From NCBI GenBank assembly GCA_014238425.1, contig JABABD010000040.1, positions 350,294 to 414,293 of the forward strand: a stretch of DNA of 64,000 nt, read 5' to 3'. This document shows positions 56,750-64,000 of the stretch, piece after piece; the first letter of the stretch is position 1; each line of letters starts with the position of its first letter. Origin of the DNA: Flavobacteriaceae bacterium (GTDB taxonomy: Bacteria > Bacteroidota > Bacteroidia > Flavobacteriales > Flavobacteriaceae). The notes under the pieces were generated by a model. That model was not told the DNA's origin and searched no databases. It worked only from the letters and a program-made list of their open reading frames with translations. Both the position numbers and the translations under genes were made by a program.

Positions 56750-59506
56750 ATGAAGAAACTCTTACTTTTTTTCTTAATTGGAATTTTTTCAGCTGTCACA
56801 GCATTTTCTCAAGGCACCTTAATAAAAGGTAGTGTAGTTGATGCTGTTTCTAACGAGCCAATTCCTGATGTTACTATAACTATTGAAGAAACCGATCAAT
56901 CTACTCAGACAGATGGAGAAGGTCTCTTTACTTTTTCTACTAATGTTCCTCTGGGAGAACAAGTTTTAAGAGTTTCAAAAATTGGTTATTTGACAAAACG
57001 ATACCCAATAGTGGTCAATGAAGGTCAAACAGTTAATATCACGGACATGAGTCTAGATATTGATGTAAGCGACCAAGCTGATTTATTTACTCTTACTCTC
57101 TCTGATGACGAGTTGAATGACGATACTAGCGGCGCAGATAATATATCTGGTTTACTACAATCATCACGAGATATCTTTCAAAGAACAGCAGCGTTTGAAT
57201 TTAGCTCATCCTTTTTTAGGGTTAGAGGTCTAGATTCTGATAACGGCTCTGTCTTGATCAATGGGATAGAAATGAATAAGGTATACAACGGTCGACCACA
57301 GTGGAGTAACTGGGGCGGATTAAATGATGTTGTGAGAAATCAAGAATTAACATCAGGACTAACACCATCTAGCTATAATTTTGGGGGTGTTCTTGGAACT
57401 ACCAATATTAATACTAGAGCTTCTAATTATAGAGAAGGTGGACAATTAACATATTCATCTTCAAATAGAAGTTATACAAATCGCCTAATGGCGAGTTATT
57501 CCTCTGGTATGATGAAAGATGGATGGGCTTATAGTATTATGGCAGGAAGACGTTTTGGTAACGAAGGATATCAAGACGCTACTGTATATGATGCCAATTC
57601 ATTCTTTGCTTCTATAGAAAAAAAGATAAATGATAAGCATAGCATCAATTTTACTTCTATTTATGCACAAAATAGACGTGGTAAATCATCTCCAAATACA
57701 CAAGAAGTTTATGACCTTAGAGATATAAGGTATAATGAATATTGGGGTTGGCAAGATGGTAAAAAACGTAATTCTCGTATAAAAGAAGTTGAAGAGCCAA
57801 TTGTTATGCTAAATCATTTTTGGGATATATCCTCCAAAACATCTTTAAACACTAATATCGGTTATCAATTCGGAACGCTTGGTAATAGTCGTTTAGATTT
57901 TGGAAGAGGAGCAAATCCTAGCGGTGCTTACTATCAGAAACTACCGAGTTATGGTATCAGGAATTTTCCCGATAATACAGGTATTGCGTATGGTCTCGAA
58001 CAAGAATTCATTAATGATGGACAAATAGATTGGACACGTATATATGAAGCTAATGTTGGTCAGCAAAATGCCGTATATGCCTTATACGAAGATCGTGTAG
58101 ATGACAAACAATTAACGGTAAATACTATTTTAAGTTCTGAATTAAGTGACAATATTGTATTAAACGCCTCTTTAAATTATAAGACACTTAAATCAGAAAA
58201 TTTTGCTGAAATACAAGATCTTTTTGGAGCATCTGGCTATTTAAACGTCGATTCTTTTGACGGCTTTCAGTTTGATGTCAATAATCCAAATTTTATTTCT
58301 GGTGAGGGTGACAGATTTAGGTACAACTATAATTTATTTGCAGATGTGTTAAGCGGATATGCCCAAGCACAATTTAAGTACAATAAAGTCGATTTCTTTG
58401 TAGCTGGTAGTGTTACAAATACAGAATACCAAAGAGAGGGGTTATATGAAAATGGTGCAAACATTGGTAATTCTTTTGGGAAAGGAGAAAAACTATCATT
58501 TACGGGGTTTGGTCTTAAAGGAGGAGCAACCTATAAAATAACAGGGAAGCATTTATTAGATGTAAATGCTGGGTATATTACAAGAGCGCCATCGTTACGA
58601 AACACTTTTAGTAATTCCAGGTCTAATAATGACTATATAGGTGTAACTAATGGTAAACAAATTGATGGTGTCGGTGAAATAACAGAAGAAACCATAATGT
58701 CCTTGGATGCTAGTTATATTTTTAGATCACCTGTTTTAAAGGCGAAATTAACAGGTTACTATACCAAAATTGAAGATGCCAATGAAATTTCGTTTTTCTT
58801 TGCTGATGGTGTGGTTGGCTTTTCAGAAAGCTCAGAATTTATTAGTGAAGTGCTTCAAGGGGTTGATAAAAAACACATTGGTGCAGAAATAGGAATAGAT
58901 GCACAAGTCACTCCAACTATAAAACTAAAAGGTGTTGCATCCATTGGGCAATTTACATACGCTAATAATCCAAAATTGTATATCGCTTCAGATAGTACAT
59001 CAGTTGGTCCCTTAACTTCAAATCTAAAAGATTATAAAATTGCTGGAGGACCTCAACGGGCCTATTCTGTTGGTTTCGAGTATAGAGATCCAGATTATTG
59101 GTGGTTTGGCGCAACCGCAAACTTCTTCTCTAATACATATTTAGACGTAAGTCCTTTAACAAGAACAGAGAACTTTTATACCGATCCGTTAGATGGTCAA
59201 GTATTTAACGATTATGACGAAAATGCTGCTAGAGACTTATTAAGACAAGAAGAGTTTGAAGATTATATGGTTGTGAATCTCGTAGGTGGGAAGTCATGGA
59301 AAATAGGAGACTATTTTGTTGGCTTTTTTGCAAGTGTCGGGAATGTACTGGACAAAGAATATAGAACTGGTGGTTTCGAGCAAGGACGAAGTGCTAACTA
59401 TAGAAGTTTGAGAGATGATAGCGCCTTAGGTACAAGAGTATTTGGGCCTAAGTACTGGTATGGTCGTGGCACAAATTACTTCGTGAACGTTTACTTTAGA
59501 TTTTAA
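56750..59506 (+). CDS. TonB-dependent receptor of the EEP/DUF5689 locus
   Basis: The 918-residue outer-membrane protein (ATG at 56750) has a signal peptide ending in VTAFSQ. The carboxypeptidase-regulatory-like domain has NEPIPDVTITIEETDQSTQT. The plug has FFRVRGLDSDNGSVLINGIE and the barrel ends in NYFVNVYFRF. An in-frame GTG two codons earlier is less likely. The DUF5689 lipoprotein gene follows after 32 bases, in the place where a SusD gene would sit in a SusCD pair. Two EEP-fold proteins flank the locus, so its ligand may be a phosphodiester-containing compound. That substrate guess is inference. Confidence 0.92.
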   Translation: MKKLLLFFLIGIFSAVTAFSQGTLIKGSVVDAVSNEPIPDVTITIEETDQSTQTDGEGLFTFSTNVPLGEQVLRVSKIGYLTKRYPIVVNEGQTVNITDMSLDIDVSDQADLFTLTLSDDELNDDTSGADNISGLLQSSRDIFQRTAAFEFSSSFFRVRGLDSDNGSVLINGIEMNKVYNGRPQWSNWGGLNDVVRNQELTSGLTPSSYNFGGVLGTTNINTRASNYREGGQLTYSSSNRSYTNRLMASYSSGMMKDGWAYSIMAGRRFGNEGYQDATVYDANSFFASIEKKINDKHSINFTSIYAQNRRGKSSPNTQEVYDLRDIRYNEYWGWQDGKKRNSRIKEVEEPIVMLNHFWDISSKTSLNTNIGYQFGTLGNSRLDFGRGANPSGAYYQKLPSYGIRNFPDNTGIAYGLEQEFINDGQIDWTRIYEANVGQQNAVYALYEDRVDDKQLTVNTILSSELSDNIVLNASLNYKTLKSENFAEIQDLFGASGYLNVDSFDGFQFDVNNPNFISGEGDRFRYNYNLFADVLSGYAQAQFKYNKVDFFVAGSVTNTEYQREGLYENGANIGNSFGKGEKLSFTGFGLKGGATYKITGKHLLDVNAGYITRAPSLRNTFSNSRSNNDYIGVTNGKQIDGVGEITEETIMSLDASYIFRSPVLKAKLTGYYTKIEDANEISFFFADGVVGFSESSEFISEVLQGVDKKHIGAEIGIDAQVTPTIKLKGVASIGQFTYANNPKLYIASDSTSVGPLTSNLKDYKIAGGPQRAYSVGFEYRDPDYWWFGATANFFSNTYLDVSPLTRTENFYTDPLDGQVFNDYDENAARDLLRQEEFEDYMVVNLVGGKSWKIGDYFVGFFASVGNVLDKEYRTGGFEQGRSANYRSLRDDSALGTRVFGPKYWYGRGTNYFVNVYFRF

Positions 59507-59538
59507 AAATTAATATGAAAGATATAATATTAAGAATT

Positions 59539-60978
59539 ATGAAAACCAATAGAATTTTAACGCTTTTAAGTGTGTTTGCGCTTTTACTTACTATTTCCTC
59601 GTGTGTAAATAGTGACGACTATAATCTTCCTGATGTAACAGTCAGTACTGTTGACCCATCCGTTTTAGGTAATAAAACAAATTTCAATAATGTTATTGCC
59701 ACTTACTTAACAGCCGTTTCTGATGGTGAGCAAGTTGGGACATTTGGATTTGATGACCCATTATATATTGAAGGCTATGTGGTCTCCAGTGATCGTGATG
59801 GCAACTTCTTTGAAGAATTAATCATCCAGAATTCGCCCGATGCTGGCGATGCTGGCACAGATCCAAGACGTGGTTTAAACATTCAAATTAATGTCTCTAG
59901 CTTAGCTGATACTTATGAGGTAGGAAGAAAAATATATGTTAAACTAAACGGTTTAGCAATAGGTGAAGAAAATGGTGTTTATACGCTTGGAAGAGAAGTT
60001 GGAAGCGGTTTGGATCAGATTCAATCTTACGAGTATGTATATGACCCATTACAATTGGACTTCCCTACATTTATCTTAAGAGATTCTGAAGTTGCGATTA
60101 TAACGCCTAAAGTTGCAGCTGTTGCTGATTTAACAGAAGCAGACGAAAACACATTTGTCCAATTAGATAATATGCAAATCAATCGCAATGAGTTAGGACT
60201 TGATTTCGCTGGACAACCTTCTGACCAGTTTGATGGATTTAGAACTCTTGAAAGTTGTGATGACGGGTCTACATTAAAATTACAGACAAGTACATTTGCG
60301 GATTTCAAATCCGTAACCCTACCAGAAGGCAAAGGATCTATAGCCGGTATTTACACAAGGGATTTCGGAGATGATATTAGTGTATTAGTTCTTAATGGTT
60401 TATCTGATATTGCTATGGATAATGCAGAGCGTTGTGATCCAGAGATTTTAGAATGTGCTGGAACGACATCTACAGCTGTGACAATTTTTGAAGAAGATTT
60501 TCAAACCATCACCAACGAGAATCAGTTGGATACTATGGGTTGGACAAATGTAAATGTATCTGGTGGTAGCGAACGTTTTGAAGATAGCTCATTCAGTGGT
60601 GACAGGTACTTGAAAATATCGGCTTTCGGCACTGGTGAAAACCCATTAGAGGCTTGGTTGGTAACTCCAACCATAAACTTAGATGCTACAAACGAAGAAG
60701 AATTGAGTTTTGAAGTGTCATCTAATTTTGAAACTGGGAGGATATTAACAGCATTTATATCAAACGCCTATACAGGTGACCCAACCACAACAGAGTGGAC
60801 ACAATTAGATGTAGAAATTCCTATTGGAGATGGTGGTTTTGGAGACTTCGTGACACTTACAGCTAATATTTCTTGTTTAGATGGTGATGTACATGTAGCT
60901 TTCAAGTATTTAGGAGCTGCAGGAGGCGCAGAAACCAGATACCATGTTGATGATATCAAAGTGACTGGCAGTAATTAA
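59539..60978 (+). CDS. DUF5689 lipoprotein with C-terminal choice-of-anchor domain
   Basis: The 479-residue protein starts at the ATG at 59539, directly before a lipoprotein signal with lipobox ISSC (Cys22). An in-frame start at 59515 would push the signal inwards. Residues about 40-290 form DUF5689, with short strands in an order that looks like an OB-fold (DPLYIEGYVVSSDRDGNFFE, GRKIYVKLNGLAIGEENGVY). The second half, from TIFEEDFQTI to YHVDDIKVTG, is a cleaved-adhesin/choice-of-anchor beta-sandwich. It lies right after the receptor gene and so may be a surface ligand-binding partner replacing SusD. OB-folds often bind nucleic acids, but this is inference. Confidence 0.85.
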   Translation: MKTNRILTLLSVFALLLTISSCVNSDDYNLPDVTVSTVDPSVLGNKTNFNNVIATYLTAVSDGEQVGTFGFDDPLYIEGYVVSSDRDGNFFEELIIQNSPDAGDAGTDPRRGLNIQINVSSLADTYEVGRKIYVKLNGLAIGEENGVYTLGREVGSGLDQIQSYEYVYDPLQLDFPTFILRDSEVAIITPKVAAVADLTEADENTFVQLDNMQINRNELGLDFAGQPSDQFDGFRTLESCDDGSTLKLQTSTFADFKSVTLPEGKGSIAGIYTRDFGDDISVLVLNGLSDIAMDNAERCDPEILECAGTTSTAVTIFEEDFQTITNENQLDTMGWTNVNVSGGSERFEDSSFSGDRYLKISAFGTGENPLEAWLVTPTINLDATNEEELSFEVSSNFETGRILTAFISNAYTGDPTTTEWTQLDVEIPIGDGGFGDFVTLTANISCLDGDVHVAFKYLGAAGGAETRYHVDDIKVTGSN

Positions 60979-61001
60979 TAATTAAACATACTTTTATTAA
61001 A

Positions 61002-61033
61002 CAATAAAGCCGCATGAATATGTGGCTTTATTG
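61002..61033 (+). terminator. Terminator after the DUF5689 gene
   Basis: CAATAAAGCCGCAT and ATGTGGCTTTATTG pair along 14 positions with one G-T wobble, around GAAT, followed by TTTTAAT. It lies 23 bases after the stop. Confidence 0.75.
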
Positions 61034-61036
61034 TTT

Positions 61037-61044
61037 TAATTTTG
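61037..61044 (+). promoter_or_regulatory. -7 element directly before the small membrane gene at 61050
   Basis: TAATTTTG matches TAnnTTTG, sits three bases after the terminator stem and ends five bases before the ATG. A transcript from it would start at or near the start codon. Confidence 0.45.
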
Positions 61045-61049
61045 ATGCT

Positions 61050-61427
61050 ATGTCTTTATCAGATCAATTTTTTTTCAACGTATTCAATTACTATAAAAAG
61101 TCTTACAAAAAGCTAGCCAGCAGAATTGCGGGTATCTACATCAATTTACTACAAGTTTCTGTGCTGTTGTTATTGGGGGTGTTTTTTTCAGTATTCTTCA
61201 ACCAAATGAATGTGCATTTCATAAGTTCTGAAAAAGCATGGATATTATTTGTCATTGCAGCACTAATTATTTGTTTTAAGAATTGGATTCAATATTCAGG
61301 AAAGAAACGAAAAATCATGAATGCCAAAATAAGTAATAGCAAATCTAAACACTTTTCTATAGGGTTACTTTGGGCATTACCTATTATGTGCATAGCACTA
61401 TCTATTATACTTTCAAAGGCGTTTTAA
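61050..61427 (+). CDS. Small membrane protein, three predicted helices
   Basis: The 125-residue protein (ATG at 61050) has a basic, aromatic N-terminus (FNVFNYYKKSYKKLASRI). Three hydrophobic helices follow, about 33-55, 66-84 and 104-123. I do not recognise the family. The earlier in-frame ATG at 61014 lies inside the terminator hairpin and is unlikely. A -7 box ends only five bases before the chosen ATG, so the mRNA may be leaderless. Its stop is four bases from the end of the convergent EEP gene. Confidence 0.65.
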   Translation: MSLSDQFFFNVFNYYKKSYKKLASRIAGIYINLLQVSVLLLLGVFFSVFFNQMNVHFISSEKAWILFVIAALIICFKNWIQYSGKKRKIMNAKISNSKSKHFSIGLLWALPIMCIALSIILSKAF

Positions 61428-61431
61428 TTTC

Positions 61432-62406
61432 TTATTGTTTTTTTAGCTGAATAAATACAGGAAAGTGATCACTGTAACCGCCTTTATATTTAGCGCCTAC
61501 AAAAGTCCTGAAAGGCTGTCCTTTAAACTTACCCTTGTATTGTTGCAAAAATTCTTCATCAAAAATATCGGCTTTCGAAAAACTATGAGACCCTACTTTT
61601 GTTTCAAAGAAATTAGTGGTAATGAGAATTTGATCAAAAATGTTCCATTTAAACTTATAATTAAGGCTCCCTCGCGTATAAGATAACAGTGTTTCCATTG
61701 GGTTATACATATCCAATGTATTGGTTAATTGCTGAATACTTTTACTGCTTGGGTCATCATTGAAATCACCCATTACCATAATCTTGGCCTCACTGTCTTT
61801 TTCGCGAAGGTCATTACATATACCTATTACTTTTTCAGCGGCAGTTATGCGTTTATGTTCAGTCTCACTTGCACCTTCTCGTCTAGATGACCAATGATTT
61901 ACTATAATATATATGAGTTCACCATTAAGCTCACCTTCTACGAGCAAAATATCTCTGGTATAATCTGGATTATCAATATCTATAGTAATATCAATAGAGA
62001 TAGATTGCGAATCAATTACTGTGAAATAATCCTTTTTGTATAATAAGGCAACATCTATACCTCTTTCGTCTGGCGAATCATAATGCACAAAGCTATAATT
62101 ATCGTCTCTTAAATGTTTAGTGTCAATTAAATCTTCTAATACTTTCTTGTTTTCAACCTCGGCTAAACCAATAAGAACCGGTGATTTACCTGAACGCTCT
62201 TTACCTATTTGAGAAATGGCAGTGCCAAGTTTATAAATCTTTTTTTTATAACGTTTATTGGTCCACCGTTTCTCGGAGTCCGGTAAAAAATCATCATCAT
62301 TTTTAGTAGGGTCGTCTATGGTATCAAAAAGGTTTTCGACATTATAAAAAGCCACGGTATAAATATTAGAGTCAGAATCTGGTTCTTCAGAAAAAGGAAG
62401 CGTCAT
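61432..62406 (-). CDS. Endonuclease/exonuclease/phosphatase family protein without signal peptide
   Basis: The 324-residue EEP-fold protein is clearly paralogous to the one at 55560-56612: NVENLFDTIDDPTKNDDDFL, IGLAEVENKKVLEDLI, HYDSPDERGIDVALLYKK, NHWSSRREGASETEHKR, MGDFNDDPSSKSI and the terminal SDHFPVFI. All catalytic motifs are intact. Unlike its paralogue it starts MTLPFSEEPDSDSN, with no signal peptide, so it should act in the cytoplasm unless the true start is missed. It may process what the receptor imports. The start lies 74 bases from the divergent hflX gene. Confidence 0.88.
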   Translation of the reverse strand: MTLPFSEEPDSDSNIYTVAFYNVENLFDTIDDPTKNDDDFLPDSEKRWTNKRYKKKIYKLGTAISQIGKERSGKSPVLIGLAEVENKKVLEDLIDTKHLRDDNYSFVHYDSPDERGIDVALLYKKDYFTVIDSQSISIDITIDIDNPDYTRDILLVEGELNGELIYIIVNHWSSRREGASETEHKRITAAEKVIGICNDLREKDSEAKIMVMGDFNDDPSSKSIQQLTNTLDMYNPMETLLSYTRGSLNYKFKWNIFDQILITTNFFETKVGSHSFSKADIFDEEFLQQYKGKFKGQPFRTFVGAKYKGGYSDHFPVFIQLKKQ

Positions 62407-62457
62407 GGATCGTATTATTTAAAACCTAAAATACAAAAACATAACTATGCAATTGCG

Positions 62458-62465
62458 TAACTTTG
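62458..62465 (+). promoter_or_regulatory. Candidate -7 element for hflX
   Basis: TAACTTTG followed by G matches TAnnTTTG, 15 bases before the ATG at 62481. It shows that an apparent in-frame TTG start at 62463 lies in the promoter itself. Confidence 0.45.
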
Positions 62466-62480
62466 GGCTTTTACTATTAT

Positions 62481-63710
62481 ATGCTCGAAAAGAAAGACAT
62501 AGCACACGAAAAAGCCGTTTTAATTGGCGTCATTACCCAACAACAAAATGAAGAGCAATCCAAAGAGTATTTAGATGAGCTCGAATTTCTGACCTATACG
62601 GCTGGTGGCGAAGTCATAAAACGGTTCACGCAAAAGATGACTGTTGCGAATCCTAAAACTTTTATTGGCACTGGTAAAATGGAGGAAGTTCAAGCATTCA
62701 TCGATACACACGATATTGGCACTGCTATTTTTGATGATGAACTATCACCAGCCCAAGAACGTAATATCAGTAAGATTCTTAATTGTAAAGTCTTAGATAG
62801 AACAAATCTTATTCTCGACATATTTGCGCAACGTGCGCAGACTAGTTACGCAAGAACACAAGTAGAACTCGCTCAGTGTGAATATCTGCTTCCACGTCTT
62901 AAAGGTATGTGGACACACCTTGAACGGCAAAAAGGTGGTATTGGTATGCGTGGCCCTGGAGAAACAGAAATAGAAACAGATAGACGTATTGTTAGGGATA
63001 GAATATCCTTGTTAAAAGCCAAGATAAAAACCATCGATAAACAAATGGCCGTGCAACGCGGCAATCGTGGCAAAATGGTAAGAATTGCCTTGGTAGGCTA
63101 CACCAATGTTGGTAAATCTACCTTAATGAATGTCGTAAGCAAAAGCGACGTCTTTGCCGAAAACAAGTTATTTGCAACATTAGATACCACGGTCAGGAAA
63201 GTCGTTATCAAAAACCTACCCTTTTTAATGAGTGACACTGTTGGCTTTATTAGAAAGCTACCAACGCAATTAATTGATTCTTTTAAAAGCACTCTTGATG
63301 AAGTGCGTGAAGCCGACTTACTGCTTCATGTGGTAGATATCTCTCATCCCAATTTTGAAGAACATATTGAATCAGTAAATACCATTTTACTAGATATTAA
63401 GAGTTCAGACAAGCCTACGATCATGGTCTTTAATAAGATTGATGCCTATGAAGCAGAATTAATTGCTGAAGACGATTTGGTCACCGAAAAAACCAAGGCG
63501 CATTATACACTAGATGAATGGAAACGTACATGGATGGCAAAAATTGGCGATAATGCATTGTTTATTTCTGCATTGAACAAAGACAATCTAGAAGATTTTA
63601 GGAAACGTGTGTACAAAGAAGTCAGGAAAATACACATTCAGCGATTTCCTTACAATCATTTTCTGTATCCAGATTATGATAGCTATCTGGATAATGAGAC
63701 GACATCATAA
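62481..63710 (+). CDS. hflX: GTPase HflX
   Basis: The 409-residue GTPase associates with ribosomes and can split stalled or hibernating 70S particles. An N-terminal HflX domain has GGEVIKRFTQKMTVANPKTF, GTGKMEEVQAF, LDRTNLILDIFAQRAQTSYA and the signature KGGIGMRGPGETEIETDRRI. The G domain has its P-loop at residues 206-213 (GYTNVGKS), then DTVGFIRKLPTQLIDSFKST and NKIDAYE. The start at 62481 is chosen because the TTG upstream is within the -7 box. It is convergent with the unidentified gene at the right edge. Confidence 0.97.
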   Translation: MLEKKDIAHEKAVLIGVITQQQNEEQSKEYLDELEFLTYTAGGEVIKRFTQKMTVANPKTFIGTGKMEEVQAFIDTHDIGTAIFDDELSPAQERNISKILNCKVLDRTNLILDIFAQRAQTSYARTQVELAQCEYLLPRLKGMWTHLERQKGGIGMRGPGETEIETDRRIVRDRISLLKAKIKTIDKQMAVQRGNRGKMVRIALVGYTNVGKSTLMNVVSKSDVFAENKLFATLDTTVRKVVIKNLPFLMSDTVGFIRKLPTQLIDSFKSTLDEVREADLLLHVVDISHPNFEEHIESVNTILLDIKSSDKPTIMVFNKIDAYEAELIAEDDLVTEKTKAHYTLDEWKRTWMAKIGDNALFISALNKDNLEDFRKRVYKEVRKIHIQRFPYNHFLYPDYDSYLDNETTS

Positions 63711-63762
63711 AAGTTTGTTTGCTGCGCGCTTATAGTTTGGAAGTTTCTTGAGATCGACCGAT

Positions 63763-64000
63763 TCATTTACCTTTTTCATAAGGATGATAAGGAATTCTTT
63801 TATTTGAGAACCTATACACTTTATCAAAATCGCTGGATTCAAAAATGACATGAATACCTTTACCCTTTTTATCTTTTACAACACAAAGCTTGGAAATAGG
63901 ATATTCCTTTAGTTTTGAGCTTAACTTATAAGCGCGTCTTAAGAACTTAAAAGGAATTGAAAATGTTTGATTGATATTAATGTCCTCATCTCCATTGGTA
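63763..64000 (-). CDS. Unidentified protein, C-terminal 78 residues only
   Basis: An open frame enters from the right edge on the minus strand and ends with TGA at 63765-63763, after FSNKRIPYHPYEKGK. The visible part is highly basic (LRRAYKLSSKLKEYPISKL, VVKDKKGKGIHVIFESSDFD) with short beta-like stretches. I do not recognise a family. The stop lies 52 bases from the hflX stop, with no clear terminator between. Coding is supported by uninterrupted frame and composition, but only moderately given the short length. Confidence 0.6.
   Translation of the reverse strand, partial: TNGDEDININQTFSIPFKFLRRAYKLSSKLKEYPISKLCVVKDKKGKGIHVIFESSDFDKVYRFSNKRIPYHPYEKGK

Overview
The window is a stretch of chromosome from a member of the Bacteroidota, almost certainly a marine Flavobacteriaceae. 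It is AT-rich, has several SusC-like and Oar-like TonB-dependent receptors, a secreted protein with a type IX sorting tail, an atpD-atpC pair apart from other ATP synthase genes, the Bacteroidota-type ileS/DksA-like/lspA cluster, and promoters resembling the -7 consensus TAnnTTTG. The genus cannot be fixed from the sequence. No tRNA, rRNA, CRISPR array, insertion sequence or prophage was seen, so this looks like stable, mostly core genome.

Layout. 1-9120: a SusC-type receptor running off the left edge, divergent from a close-packed set of a LytS-like histidine kinase, LytTR regulator, sodium:solute symporter, NagX-like membrane acyltransferase, phytanoyl-CoA dioxygenase-family enzyme and Gfo/Idh/MocA oxidoreductase. 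This looks like a regulated uptake and catabolic locus for a small unidentified solute. 9175-10984 (minus): atpD-atpC. 11175-15610 (minus): a TonB-dependent receptor paired with an SGNH-hydrolase lipoprotein. 15813-20141 (minus): a GT5-like short glycogen synthase homologue, a DUF4270 lipoprotein and glmS. 20250-24966 (plus): panC, panD, a UPF0104 membrane protein, an esterase-like protein lacking the usual serine, and radA. 25122-29654: a 1510-residue LamG/T9SS secreted protein. 29774-34891: ileS, a DksA-like protein, a DUF4097-like exported protein and lspA.

34888-39954: a PAS histidine kinase with a single-domain response regulator, 5-formyl-THF cyclo-ligase, a TetR regulator behind a 22-bp palindrome, and a RimK/aspartoacylase-family pair. 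40049-44064: uvrC overlapping a patatin/beta-barrel protein. 44222-48542: aromatic amino-acid catabolism (hmgA, hppD, a DUF3108 protein, tryptophan 2,3-dioxygenase). 48661-51547: an M23 lipoprotein and pgi. 51711-54974: a large Oar-like receptor. 55560-62406: two paralogous endonuclease/exonuclease/phosphatase proteins flanking a TonB receptor and a DUF5689 lipoprotein. 62481-63710: hflX, followed by the 3' end of an unidentified minus-strand gene.

The best candidates for undescribed biology are the EEP/TonB receptor/DUF5689 locus (possibly extracellular nucleic-acid or phosphodiester use), the receptor/SGNH-lipoprotein pair, and the symporter/acyltransferase/dioxygenase/oxidoreductase locus. 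Several proteins look catalytically altered: the GT5-like protein without KTGGL, the esterase with GHGET, and the M23 protein with HVC. Each functional proposal for these is inference from context and motifs. All positions were read by eye, and no database search was run.
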